Shown: one piece after another, positions 47,065 through 60,243 of the stretch
How the letters are laid out: each line of letters starts with the position of its first letter
Position numbering within the stretch: the stretch's first letter is position 1
NCBI GenBank assembly: GCA_943736015.1
Contig: OX031068.1
Span: forward strand, 27,536,296 to 27,600,295
Direction: 5' to 3'
DNA: 64,000 nucleotides
Source of the DNA: Tridacna crocea
Taxonomy: Eukaryota > Mollusca > Bivalvia > Cardiida > Cardiidae
Made by a program: the position numbers and the translations under genes
Notes under the pieces: model-generated
Seen by the model: only the letters and a program-made list of their open reading frames with translations
The model's database searches: none
What the model was told of the DNA's origin: nothing

Positions 47065-48941
47065 CTGTTTTATTTATGCAATAGGTAGGAGTTTTATTTA
47101 TGCAATAGGAAAGAGTTGCTACTGAGAGTTTTCAGTCTTTTTTTGGCCACTTGTGACATTATTTTTTCTGGGTTTCTACACTGTACTTTGATCTTTGGTC
47201 ATCTTTAAAGTATCAATGTACAGCATGGCATGAATTAGAAAAGCGAATCGAATCAAGGGATATAGGAATCAGGGGAAGCTACTCTTGCACTCTTGCAAGG
47301 TGCTTGAAAAGACCAAAGCAAGGTCTTCTGCCACCCCGTTTTCTTAAGTTTGCTCCCATTGTCAGTGAAATCTGGCATGTGTGGATGGTTCAGGCATTGC
47401 AGTTTGCCTAGGACTGCATAAAAGCTTTCAAAGAAGACTTAAAATCCACTTTAATGCCGATTTTTGCTCAATGTTTTCTATCGATATTTTCGAGCGCCAT
47501 TTCAAATTGCTTAAAGCTTTGTGATTGGCTGATCCTGGGGGTGTGTCTGCGATTTGATTAGCTGATTGGGCCTAATCTGAATTTCATAGGGCTTTTCTGA
47601 TTGGACGATTTCAGAGAGGGCTGTGATTTGATGGGATCATTGGATACCGTTATGATTTCCTAAAAGCCTTCCTGATTGGACGATTTCAGAGAGGGCAGAG
47701 ATTTGATTGGCTGATCAAAAAGGGGGGGGGGAGAATGTATATTTATGCTAATTTTTCGGGTCATTTTTCGGGTCATTTCGGCCTATTTTATGGTCAACAA
47801 GGATCAGACACCTGCACCAAGACCCCTTTTTCCAGAGTTTCAATCCTTAACTCTGCCGTTTTATCTTTTTTATCTATTTTAATCATTAGTTATTCTTACA
47901 TCTTGTTGTATTCTTTTGGTCTATTTTTCGGATCACTTAAGCCTATTCTATGGTAAAGAGGGATCAGACACCTGCACCAAGACCCCTTTTTTCAGAGTTT
48001 GAAATCTCAGCTTTGCCATTCTATCTTTTTTTTTCATCTATTTCAATTATTAGTTATTCTTACATCTTACTGTATTTTATTGGCCTAATTCTAAATACTT
48101 CAAACAAGAAAATGTTTTGTGAAAAAAGTTTATGCAACAGCAACCAGTTGCTTCTTTCTTAATTTCATATTTTTGCACGGTGTTTAAACATAACATCGAC
48201 TCCTGACTCACGCAGTCACCAAAACCGTTTCAATGTTTCGATGACCCTGGTAAAGAAAACGGAAAAATTTGGTTTACCTTTCTTTGCTTTGTGCAATAGG
48301 TATCGGTTGCCTCCGAAAGTGTCAAAGTCGGTCTTATGATTTCATGTGCAGCACCTAATAGTCGCGTATGGTAGTCATCATAACCAATTCAATGGTCCTA
48401 GCAAGAGAAAAGGAAACAAACAAAAAAAATTCCCTATATTTGACTTAAGCAACAGGTGTTGTCTGCTACGAAATTTGTCGCAAGTCGATTTTCCATGTTT
48501 TCGGGGGTGCGTAACTGGTACACGAGTCAGTGGTCAACGTAACTGGCTTTCTCATCACTGTATGAAGGGATTGAAAAAATAATAATAATAAAAAAAAAAA
48601 GAAAAATTAGTTCCCTTTGCTTGATTTTTGTCTTTTTTAGCCACTTGTGACACTGTTTCCTTGGATTTCTACACTATACATTGATCATCTTTGCTTATTT
48701 AAAGGATTAATGGGTGCAATTCCTGAGTTAGTTACCAATTTAATGGTCCTAGTAATAGAAAAGGGGGAAGAAAAATCTCTATTTTTGACTTAGGCAACAG
48801 GTGTCGTCTGCTACGGAATGGGCCGCAAGTTGATTTTTCATGATTTCGCGGGTGCGTAACTGGCACCTACAAGGCAGTAGTCAACGTAACTGGGTTTCTT
48901 GTCATGGTAAAAGAGATTGAAAAAAAAAATAAAGGTTCCCT
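47065..48941 (+). repeat. Repeat unit 26 (1,877 bp), chimera
   Basis: Left of the G run it matches unit 25 (GATGGGATCATTGG near 47630); from GAGAATGTATATTT (47732) on it matches unit 23. The join is close to the G run. Private: TTTGCTCCC near 47349. Confidence 0.97.
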
Positions 48942-51487
48942 CTGTTTTATTTATGCAATAGGTAGGAGTTTTATTTATGCAATAGGAAAGAGTTGCTACT
49001 GAGAGTTTTCAGTCTTTTTTTGGCCACTTGTGACATTATTTTTTCTGGGTTTCTACACTGTACTTTGATCTTTGGTCATCTTTAAAGTATCAATGTACAG
49101 CATGGCATGAATTAGAAAAGCGAATCGAATCAAGGGATATAGGAATCAGGGGAAGCTACTCTTGCACTCTTGCAAGGTGCTTGAAAAGACCAAAGCAAGG
49201 TCTTCTGCCACCCCGTTTTCTTAAGTTTGCGCCCATTGTCAGTGAAATCTGGCATGTGTGGATGGTTCAGGCATTGCAGTTTGCCTAGGACTGCATAAAA
49301 GCTTTCAAAGAAGACTTAAAATCCACTTTAATGCCGATTTTTGCTCAATGTTTTCTATCGATATTTTCGAGCGCCATTTCAAATTGCTTAAAGCTTTGTG
49401 ATTGGCTGATCCTGGGGGTGTGTCTGCGATTTGATTAGCTGATTGGGCCTAATCTGAATTTCATAGGGCTTTTCTGATTGGACGATTTCAGAGAGGGCTG
49501 CGATTTGATTGCCTCATTGGATACCGTTATGATTTCCTAAAAGCCTTCCTGATTGGACGATTTCAGAGAGGGCAGAGATTTGATTGGCTGATCAAAAAGG
49601 GGGGGGGAGAATGTTTGTATATTTATGCTAATTTTTCGGGTCATTTTTCGGGTCATTTCGGCCTATTTTATGGTCAACAAGGATCAGACACCTGCACCAA
49701 GACCCCTTTTTCCAGAGTTTCAATCCTTAACTCTGCCGTTTTATCTTTTTTATCTATTTTAATCATTAGTTATTCTTACATCTTGTTGTATTCTTTTGGT
49801 CTATTTTTCGGATCACTTAAGCCTATTCTATGGTAAAGAGGGATCAGACACCTGCACCAAGACCCCTTTTTTCAGAGTTTGAAATCTCAGCTTTGCCATT
49901 CTATCTTTTTTTTCATCTATTTCAATTATTAGTTATTCTTACATCTTACTGTATTTTATTGGCCTAATTCTAAATACTTCAAACAAGAAAATGTTTTGTG
50001 AAAAAAGTTTATGCAACAGCAACCAGTTGCTTCTTTTTTAATTTCATATTTTTGCACGGTGTTTAAACATAACATCGACTCCTGACTCACGCAGTCACCA
50101 AAACCGTTTCAATGTTTCGATGACCCTGGTAAAGAAAACGGAAAAATTTGGTTTACCTTTCTTTGCTTTGTGAAATAGGTATCGGTTGCCTTCGAAAGTG
50201 TCAAAGTCGGTCTTATGATTTCATGTGCAGCACCTAATAGTCGCGTATGGTTGTCATCATAACCAATTCAATGGTCCTAGCAAGAGAAAAGGAAACAAAC
50301 AAAAAAAATTCCCTATATTTGACTTAAGCAACAGGTGTCGTCTGCTACGAAATTTGTCGCAAGTCGATTTTCCATGTTTTCGGGGGTGCGTAACTGGTAC
50401 ACGAGTCAGTGGTCAACGTAACTGGCTTTCTCATCACTGTATGAAGGGATTGATAAAATAATAATAAAAAAAAAAAAAAAAAATTAGTTCCCTTTGCTTG
50501 ATTTTTGTCTTTTTTAGCCACTTGTGACACTGTTTTCTGGGATTTCTACACTATACATTGATCATCTTTGCTTATTTAAAGGATTAATGGGTGCAATTCC
50601 TGAGTTAGTTACCAATTCAATGGTCCTAGTAATAGAAAAGGGGGAAGAAAAATCTCTATTTTTGACTTAGGCAACAGGTGTCGTCTGCTACGGAATGTGC
50701 CGCAAGTTGATTTTTCATGATTTCGCGGGTGCGTAACTGGCACCTACAAGGCGGTAGTCAACGTAACTGGGTTTCTTGTCATGGTAAAAGAGATTGAAAA
50801 AAAAAAATAAAGGTTCCCTCTGTTTTATTTATGCAATAGGTAGGAGTTTTATTTATGCAATAGGAAAGAGTTGCTACTGAGAGTTTTCAGTCTTTTTTTG
50901 GCCACTTGTGACATTTTTTCTGGGTTTCTACACTGTACTTTGATCTTTGGTCATCTTTAAAGTATCAATGTACAGCATGGCATGAATTAGAAAAGCGAAT
51001 CGAATCAAGGGATATAGGAATCAGGGGAAGCTACTCTTGCACTCTTGCAAGGTGCTTGAAAAGACCAAAGCAAGGTCTTCTGCCACCCCGTTTTCTTAAG
51101 TTTGCGCCCATTGTCAGTGAAATCTGGCATGTGTGGATGGTTCAGGCATTGCAGTTTGCCTAGGACTGCATAAAAGCTTTCAAAGAAGACTTAAAATCCA
51201 CTTTAATGCCGATTTTTGCTCAATGTTTTCTATCGATATTTTCGAGCGCCATTTCAAATTGCTTAAAGCTTTGTGATTGGCTGATCCTGGGGGTGTGTCT
51301 GCGATTTGATTAGCTGATTGGGCCTAATCTGAATTTCATAGGGCTTTTCTGATTGGACGATTTCAGAGAGGGCTGTGATTTGATTGGATCATTGGATACC
51401 GTTATGATTTCTTAAAAGCCTTCCTGATTGGACGATTTCAGAGAGGGCAGAGATTTGATTGGCTGATCAAAAAGGGAGGGGGGGGAG
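47720..51487 (+). repeat. Three-unit-lag block, copy 2 (units 26-28)
   Basis: Second copy of the block beginning near 42080. TGTTTCCTTGG, GGCAGTAGTC, GTATGGTTGTC, TTTCTTAAAAGCC and GGGAGG follow in the same order. Confidence 0.65.
48942..50819 (+). repeat. Repeat unit 27 (1,878 bp)
   Basis: Like unit 24 (GGCTGCG, GTATGGTTGTCATC). GATTGCCTCATTGG near 49507 loses a CCAAT box. Private or rare: TCGATGACC, TTGCCTTCG near 50186, GATTGATAAAATAAT near 50448. Confidence 0.97.
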
Positions 51488-52700
51488 AATGTATATTTAT
51501 GCTAATTTTTCGGGTCATTTTTCGGGTCATTTCGGCCTATTTTATGGTCAACAAGGATCAGACACCTGCACCAAGACCCCTTTTTCCAGAGTTTCAATCC
51601 TTAACTCTGCCGTTTTATCTTTTTTATCTATTTTAATCATTAGTTATTCTTACATCTTGTTGTATTCTTTTGGTCTATTTTTCGGATCACTTAAGCCTAT
51701 TCTATGGTAAAGAGGGATCAGACACCTGCACCAAGACCCCTTTTTTCAGAGTTTGAAATCTCAGCTTTGCCATTCTATCTTTTTTTTTCATCTATTTCAA
51801 TTATTAGTTATTCTTACATCTTACTGTATTTTATTGGCCTAATTCTAAATACTTCAAACAAGAAAATGTTTTGTGAAAAAAGTTTATGCAACAGCAACCA
51901 GTTGCTTCTTTCTTAATTTCATATTTTTGCACGGTGTTTAAACATAACATCGACTCCTGACTCACGCAGTCACCAAAACCGTTTCAATGTTTCGGTGACC
52001 CTGGTAAAGAAAACGGAAAAATTTGGTTTACCTTTCTTTGCTTTGTGCAATAGGTATCGGTTGCCTCCGAAAGTGTCAAAGTCGGTCTTATGATTTCATG
52101 TGCAGCACCTAATAGTCGCGTATGGTAGTCATCATAACCAATTCAATGGTCCTAGCAAGAGAAAAGGAAACAAACAAAAAAAATTCCCTATATTTGACTT
52201 AAGCAACAGGTGTCGTCTGCTACGAAATTTGTCGCAAGTGGATTTTCCATGTTTTCGGGGGTGCGTAACTGGTACACGAGTCAGTGGTCAACGTAACTGG
52301 CTTTCTCATCACTGTATGAAGGGATTGAAAAAATAATAATAAAAAAAAAAAAAAAAAAAAAATTAGTTCCCTTTGCTTGATTTTTGTCTTTTTTAGCCAC
52401 TTGTGACACTGTTTTCTGGGATTTCTACACTATACATTGATCATCTTTGCTTATTTAAAGGATTAATGAGTGCAATTCCTGAGTTAGTTACCAATTCAAT
52501 GGTCCTAGTAATAGAAAAGGGGGAAGAAAAATCTCTATTTTTGACTTAGGCAACAGGTGTCGTCTGCTACGGAATGTGCCGCAAGTTGATTTTTCATGAT
52601 TTCGCGGGTGCGTAACTGGCACCTACAAGGCGGTAGTCAACTTAACTGGGTTTCTTGTCATGGTAAAAGAGATTGAAAAAAAAAAAAATAAAGGTTCCCT
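50820..52700 (+). repeat. Repeat unit 28 (1,881 bp), chimera
   Basis: Left part like unit 25 (TTTCTTAAAAGCC, GGGAGG), then GAGAATGTATATTT and TTCTTAATTTC as in units 23 and 26. CAAGTGGATTTT near 52235 and TTAATGAGTGC near 52465 are shared with unit 31. A 3-base loss gives GACATTTTTTCTGG near 50909; CAACTTAACTGG near 52638 is private. Confidence 0.97.
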
Positions 52701-54585
52701 CTGTTTTATTTATGCAATAGGTAGGAGTTTTATTTATGCAATAGGAAAGAGTTGCTACTGAGAGTTTTCAGTCTTTTTTTGGCCACTTGTGACATTATTT
52801 TTTCTGGGTTTCTACACTGTACTTTGATCTTTGGTCATCTTTAAAGTATCAATGTACAGCATGGCATGAATTAGAAAAGCGAATCGAATCAAGGGATATA
52901 GGAATCAGGGGAAGCTACTCTTGCACTCTTGCAAGGTGCTTGAAAAGACCAAAGCAAGGTCTTCTGCCACCCCGTTTTCTTAAGTTTGCGCCCATTGTCA
53001 GTGAAATCTGGCATGTGTGGATGGTTCAGGCATTGCAGTTTGCCTAGGACTGCATAAAAGCTTTCAAAGAAGACTTAAAATCCACTTTAATGCCGATTTT
53101 TGCTCAATGTTTTCTATCGATATTTTCGAGCGCCATTTCAAATTGCTTAAAGCTTTGTGATTGGCTGATCCTGGGGGTGTGTCTGCGATTTGATTAGCTG
53201 ATTGGGCCTAATCTGAATTTCATAGGGCTTTTCTGATTGGACGATTTCAGAGAGGGCTGTGATTTGATTGGCTCATTGGATACCGTTATGATTTCCTAAA
53301 AGCCTTCCTGATTGGACGATTTCAGAGAGGGCAGAGATTTGATTGGCTGATCAAAAAGGGGGGGGGGAGAATGTTTGTATATTTATGCTAATTTTTCGGG
53401 TCATTTTTCGGGTCATTTCGGCCTATTTTATGGTCAACAAGGATCAGACACCTGCACCAAGACCCCTTTTTCCAGAGTTTCAATCCTTAACTCTGCCGTT
53501 TTATCTTTTTTATCTATTTTAATCATTAGTTATTCTTACATCTTGTTGTATTCTTTTGGTCTATTTTTCGGATCACTTAAGCGTATTCTATGGTAAAGAG
53601 GGATCAGACACCTGCACCAAGACCCCTTTTTTCAGAGTTTGAAATCTCAGCTTTGCCATTCTATCTTTTTTTTTCATCTATTTCAATTATTAGTTATTCT
53701 TACATCTTACTGTATTTTATTGGCCTAATTCTAAATACTTCAAACAAGAAAATGTTTTGTGAAAAAAGTTTATGCAACAGCAACCAGTTGCTTCTTTCTT
53801 AATTTCATATTTTTGCACGGTGTTTAAACATAACATCGACTCCTGACTCACGCAGTCACCAAAACCGTTTCAATGTTTCGGTGACCCTGGTAAAGAAAAC
53901 GGAAAAATTTGGTTTACCTTTCTTTGCTTTGTGCAATAGGTATCGGTTGCCTCCGAAAGTGTCAAAGTCGGTCTTATGATTTCATGTGCAGCACCTAATA
54001 GTCGCGTATGGTAGTCATCATAACCAATTCAATGGTCCTAGCAAGAGAAAAGGAAACAAACAAAAAAAATTCCCTATATTTGACTTAAGCAACAGGTGTC
54101 GTCTGCTACAAAATTTGTTGCAAGTCGACTTTCCATGTTTTCGGGGGTGCGTAACTGGTACACGAGTCAGTGGTCAACGTAACTGGCTTTATCATCACTG
54201 TATGAAGGGATTGAAAAAATAATAATAATAAAAAAAAAAAAAAGAAAAATTATTATCCCTTTGCTTGATTTTTGTCTTTTTTAGCCACTTGTGACACTGT
54301 TTTCTGGGATTTCTACACTATACATTGATCATTTTTGCTTATTTAAAGGATTAATGGGTGCAATTCCTGAGTTAGTTACCAATTCAATGGTCCTAGTAAT
54401 AGAAAAGGGGGAAGAAAAATCTCTATTTTTGACTTAGGCAACAGGTGTCGTCTGCTACGGAATGTGCCGCAAGTTGATTTTTCATGATTTCGCAGGTGCG
54501 TAACTGGCACCTACAAGGCGGTAGTCAACGTAACTGGGTTTCTTGTCATGGTAAAAGAGATTGAAAAAAAAAATATAGGTTCCCT
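52701..54585 (+). repeat. Repeat unit 29 (1,885 bp)
   Basis: Private changes cluster in subrepeat A copy 1: CTACAAAATTTGTTGCAAG near 54106, TCGACTTTCC near 54126 and TTTATCATC near 54188. TTATTATCCC and GATCATTTTTGC are shared with units 11 and 20. The terminal AATAAA is replaced by ATATAGG near 54572. Confidence 0.97.
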
Positions 54586-56471
54586 CTGTTTTATTTATGC
54601 AATAGGTAGGAGTTTTATTTATGCAATAGGAAAGAGTTGCTACTGAGAGTTTTCAGTCTTTTTTTGGCCACTTGTGACATTATTTTTTCTGGGTTTCTAC
54701 ACTGTACTTTGATCTTTGGTCATCTTTAAAGTATCAATGTACAGCATGGCATGAATTAGAAAAGCGAATCGAATCAAGGGATATAGGAATCAGGGGAAGC
54801 TACTCTTGCACTCTTGCAAGGTGCTTGAAAAGACCAAAGCAAGGTCTTCTGCCACCCCGTTTTCTTAAGTTTGCGCCCATTGTCAGTGAAATCTGGCATG
54901 TGTGGATGGTTCAGGCATTGCAGTTTGCCTAGGACTGCATAAAAGCTTTCAAAGAAGACTTAAAATCCACTTTAATGCCGATTTTTGCTCAATGTTTTCT
55001 ATCGATATTTTCGAGCGCCATTTCAAATTGCTTAAAGCTTTGTGATTGGCTGATCCTGGGGGTGTGTCTGCGATTTGATTAGCTGATTGGGCCTAATCTG
55101 AATTTCATAGGGCTTTTCTGATTGGACGATTTCAGAGAGGGCTGTGATTTGATTGGCTCATTGGATACCGTTATTATTTCCTAAAAGCCTTCCTGATTGG
55201 ACGATTTCAGAGAGGGCAGAGATTTGATTGGCTGATCAAAAAGGGGGGGGAGAATGTTTGTATATTTATGCTAATTTTTCGGGTCATTTTTCGGGTCATT
55301 TCGGCCTATTTTATGGTCAACAAGGATCAGACACCTGCACCAAGACCCCTTTTTCCAGAGTTTCAATCCTTAACTCTGCCGTTTTATCTTTTTTATCTAT
55401 TTTAATCATTAGTTATTCTTACATCTTGTTGTATTCTTTTGGTCTATTTTTCGGATCACTTAAGCCTATTCTATGGTAAAGAGGGATCAGACACCTGCAC
55501 CAAGACCCCTTTTTTCAGAGTTTGAAATCTCAGCTTTGCCATTCTATCTTTTTTTTTTCATCTATTTCAATTATTAGTTATTCTTACCTCTTACTGTATT
55601 TTATTGGCCTAATTCTAAATACTTCAAACAAGAAAATGTTTTGTGAAAAAAGTTTATGCAACAGCAACCAGTTGCTTCTTTTTTAATTTCATATTTTTGC
55701 ACGGTGTTTAAACATAACATCGACTCCTGACTCACGCAGTCACCAAAACCGTTTCAATGTTTCGGTGACCCTGGTAAAGAAAACGGAAAAATTTGGTTTA
55801 CCTTTCTTTGCTTTGTGCAATAGGTATCAGTTGCCTCCGAAAGTGTCAAAGTCGGTCTTATGATTTCATGTGCAGCACCTAATAGTCGCGTATGGTAGTC
55901 ATCATAACCAATTCAATGGTCCTAGCAAGAGAAAAGGAAACAAACAAAAAAAATTCCCTATATTTGACTTAAGCAACAGGTGTCGTCTGCTACGAAATTT
56001 GTCGCAAGTGGATTTTCCATGTTTTCGGGGGTGCGTAACTGGTACACGAGTCAGTGGTCAACGTAACTGGCTTTCTCATCACTGTATGAAGGGATTGAAA
56101 AAATAATAATAAAAAAATTAAAAAAAAAAAAATTAGTTCCCTTTGCTTGATTTTTGTCTTTTTTAGCCACTTGTGACACTGTTTTTTTCTGGGATTTCTA
56201 CACTATACATTGATCATCTTTGCTTATTTAAAGGATTAATGGGTGCAATTCCTGAGTTAGTTACCAATTCAATGGTCCTAGTAATAGAAAAGGGGGAAGA
56301 AAAATCTCTATTTTTGACTTAGGCAACAGGTGTCGTCTGCTACGGAATGTGCCGCAAGTTGATTTTTCTTGATTTCGCGGGTGCGTAACTGGCACCTACA
56401 AGGCGGTAGTCAACGTAACTGGGTTTCTTGTCATGGTAAAAGAGATTGAAAAAAAAAAATAAAGGTTCCCT
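54586..56471 (+). repeat. Repeat unit 30 (1,886 bp)
   Basis: TTATTATTTCC near 55171, TTACCTCTT near 55583, GGTATCAGTTG near 55825, CAAGTGGATTTT near 56006, an A tract interrupted by TT near 56117, an enlarged T run (CTGTTTTTTTCTGG near 56179) and TTTTTCTTGATTTC near 56363. Confidence 0.97.
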
Positions 56472-57994
56472 CTGTTTTATTTATGCAATAGGTAGGAGTT
56501 TTATTTATGCAATAGGAAAGAGTTGCTACTGAGAGTTTTCAGTCTTTTTTTGGCCACTTGTGACATTATTTTTTCTGGGTTTCTACACTGTACTTTGATC
56601 TTTGGTCATCTTTAAAGTATCAATGTACAGCATGGCATGAATTAGAAAAGCGAATCGAATCAAGGGATATAGGAATCAGGGGAAGCTACTCTTGCACTCT
56701 TGCAAGGTGCTTGAAAAGACCAAAGCAAGGTCTTCTGCCACCCCGTTTTCTTAAGTTTGCGCCCATTGTCAGTGAAATCTGGCATGTGTGGATGGTTCAG
56801 GCATTGCAGTTTGCCTAGGACTGCATAAAAGCTTTCAAAGAAGACTTAAAATCCACTTTAATGCCGATTTTTGCTCAATGTTTTCTATCGATATTTTCGA
56901 GCGCCATTTCAAATTGCTTAAAGCTTTGTGATTGGCTGATCCTGGGGGTGTGTCTGCGATTTGATTAGCTGATTGGGCCTAATCTGAATTTCATAGGGCT
57001 TTTCTGATTGGACGATTTCAGAGAGGGCTGTGATTTGATTGGCTCATTGGATACCGTTATGATTTCTTAAAAGCCTTCCTGATTGGACGATTTCAGAGAG
57101 GGCAGAGATTTGATTGGCTGATCAAAAAGGGAGGGGGGGGAGAATGTTTGTATATTTATGCTAATTTTTCGGGTCATTTTTCGGGTCATTTCGGCCTATT
57201 TTATGGTCAACAAGGATCAGACACCTGCACCAAGACCCCTTTTTCCAGAGTTTCAATCCTTAACTCTGCCGTTTTATCTTTTTTATCTATTTTAATCATT
57301 AGTTATTCTTACATCTTGTTGTATTCTTTTGGTCTATTTTTCGGATCACTTAAGCCTATTCTATGGTAAAGAGGGATCAGACACCTGCACCAAGACCCCT
57401 CTTTTCAGAGTTTGAAATCTCAGCTTTGCCATTCTATCTTTTTTTTTTCATCTATTTCAATTATTAGTTATTCTTACATCTTACTGTATTTTATTGGCCT
57501 AATTCTAAATACTTCAAACAAGAAAATGTTTTGTGAAAAAAGTTTATGCAACAGCAACCAGTTGCTTCTTTTTTAATTTCATATTTTTGCACGGTGTTTA
57601 AACATAACATCGACTTCTGACTCACGCAGTCACCAAAACCGTTTCAATGTTTCGGTGACCTTGGTAAAGAAAACGGAAAAATTTGGTTTACCTTTCTTTG
57701 CTTTGTGCAATAGGTATCGGTTGCCTCCGAAAGTGTCAAAGTCGGTCTTATGATTTCATGTGCAGCACCTAATAGTCGCGTATGGTAGTCATCATAACCA
57801 ATTCAATGGTCCTAGCAAGAGAAAAGGAAACAAACAAAAAAAATTCCCTATATTTGACTTAAGCAACAGGTGTCGTCTGCTACGGAATTTGTCGCAAGTG
57901 GATTTTCCATGTTTTCGGGGGTGCGTAACTGGTACACGAGTCAGTGGTCAACGTAACTGGCTTTCTCATCACTGTATGAAGGGATTGAAAAAAT

Positions 57995-58025
<31 letters not shown>

Positions 58026-58358
58026 GTTCCCTTTGCTTGATTTTTGTCTTTTTTAGCCACTTGTGACACTGTTTTCTGGGATTTCTACACTATACATTGA
58101 TCATCTTTGCTTATTTAAAGGATTAATGAGTGCAATTCCTGAGTTAGTTACCAATTCAATGGTCCTAGTAATAGAAAAGGGGGAAGAAAAATCTCTATTT
58201 TTGACTTAGGCAACAGGTGTCGTCTGCTACGGAATGTGCCGCAAGTTGATTTTTCATGATTTCGCGGGTGCGTAACTGGCACCTACAAGGCGGTAGTCAA
58301 CGTAACTGGGTTTCTTGTCATGGTAAAAGAGATTGAAAAAAAAAAATAAAGGTTCCCT
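56472..58358 (+). repeat. Repeat unit 31 (1,887 bp)
   Basis: TTTCTTAAAAGCC and GGGAGG link it to units 25 and 28; CAAGTGGATTTT and TTAATGAGTGC to unit 28. Private: CCCCTCTTTTC near 57397, CGACTTCTGAC near 57611, GACCTTGG near 57657, CTACGGAATTTG near 57881. It has one of the longest A tracts, with only two AAT repeats before it. Confidence 0.97.
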
Positions 58359-60243
58359 CTGTTTTATTTATGCAATAGGTAGGAGTTTTATTTATGCAAT
58401 AGGAAAGAGTTGCTACTGAGAGTTTTCAGTCTTTTTTTGGCCACTTGTGACATTATTTTTTCTGGGTTTCTACACTGTACTTTGATCTTTGGTCATCTTT
58501 AAAGTATCAATGTACAGCATGGCATGAATTAGAAAAGCGAATCGAATCAAGGGATATAGGAATCAGGGGAAGCTACTCTTGCACTCTTGCAAGGTGCTTG
58601 AAAAGACCAAAGCAAGGTCTTCTGCCACCCCGTTTTCTTAAGTTTGCGCCCATTGTCAGTGAAATCTGGCATGTGTGGATGGTTCAGGCATTGCAGTTTG
58701 CCTAGGACTGCATAAAAGCTTTCAAAGAAGACTTAAAATCCACTTTAATGCCGATTTTTGCTCAATGTTTTCTATCGATATTTTCGAGCGCCATTTCAAA
58801 TTGCTTAAAGCTTTGTGATTGGCTGATCCTGGGGGTGTGTCTGCGATTTGATTAGCTGATTGGGCCTAATCTGAATTTCATAGGGCTTTTCTGATTGGAC
58901 GATTTCAGAGAGGGCTGTGATTTGATTGGCTCATTGGATACCGTTATGATTTCCTAAAAGCCTTCCTGATTGGACGATTTCAGAGAGGGCAGAGATTTGA
59001 TTGGCTGATCAAAAAGGGGGGGGGAGAATGTTTGTATATTTATGCTAATTTTTCGGGTCATTTTTCGGGTCATTTCGGCCTATTTTATGGTCAACAAGGA
59101 TCAGACACCTGCACCAAGACCCCTTTTTCCAGAGTTTCAATCCTTAACTCTGCCGTTTTATCTTTTTTATCTATTTTAATCATTAGTTATTCTTACATCT
59201 TGTTGTATTCTTTTGGTCTATTTTTCGGATCACTTAAGCCTATTCTATGGTAAAGAGGGATCAGACACCTGCACCAAGACCCCTTTTTTCAGAGTTTGAA
59301 ATCTCAGCTTTGCCATTCTATCTTTTTTTTTCATCTATTTCAATTATTAGTTATTCTTACATCTTACTGTATTTTATTGGCCTAATTCTAAATACTTCAA
59401 ACAAGAAAATGTTTTGTGAAAAAAGTTTATGCAACAGCAACCAGTTGCTTCTTTTTTAATTTCATATTTTTGCACGGTGTTTAAACATAACATCGACTCC
59501 TGACTCACGCAGTCACCAAAACCGTTTCAATGTTTCGGTGACCCTGGTAAAGAAAACGGAAAAATTTGGTTTACCTTTCTTTGCTTTGTGCAATAGGTAT
59601 CGGTTGCCTCCAAAAGTGTCAAAGTCGGTCTTATGATTTCATGTGCAGCACCTAATAGTCGCGTATGGTAGTCATCATAACCAATTCAATGGTTCTAGCA
59701 AGAGAAAAGGAAACAAACAAAAAAAATTCCCTATATTTGACTTAAGCAACAGGTGTCGTCTGCTACGAAATTTGTCGCAAGTCGATTTTCCATGTTTTCG
59801 GGGGTGCGTAACTGGTACACGAGTCAGTGGTCAACGTAACTGGCTTTCTCATCACTGTATGAAGGGATTGAAAAAATAATAATAAAAAAAAAAAAAAAAA
59901 AAAAAAATTAGTTCCCTTTGCTTGATTTTTGTCTTTTTTAGCCACTTGTGACACTGTTTTCTGGGATTTCTACACTATACATTGATCATCTTTGCTTATT
60001 TAAAGGATTAATGGGTGCAATTCCTGAGTTAGTTACCAATTCAATGGTCCTAGTAATAGAAAAGGGGGAAGAAAAATCTCTATTTTTGACTTAGGCAACA
60101 GGTGTCGTCTGCTACGGAATGTGCCGCTAGTTGATTTTTCATGATTTCGCGGGTGCGTAACTGGCACCTACAAGGCGGTAGTCAACGTAACTGGGTTTCT
60201 TGTCATGGTAAAAGAGATTGAAAAAAAAAAATAAAGGTTCCCT
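58359..60243 (+). repeat. Repeat unit 32 (1,885 bp)
   Basis: A near-consensus unit. Private: GGTTCTAGC near 59692 and GCCGCTAGTT near 60123. CTCCAAAAG is shared with units 7, 8, 14 and 18, but without their CAATACG. Confidence 0.97.
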
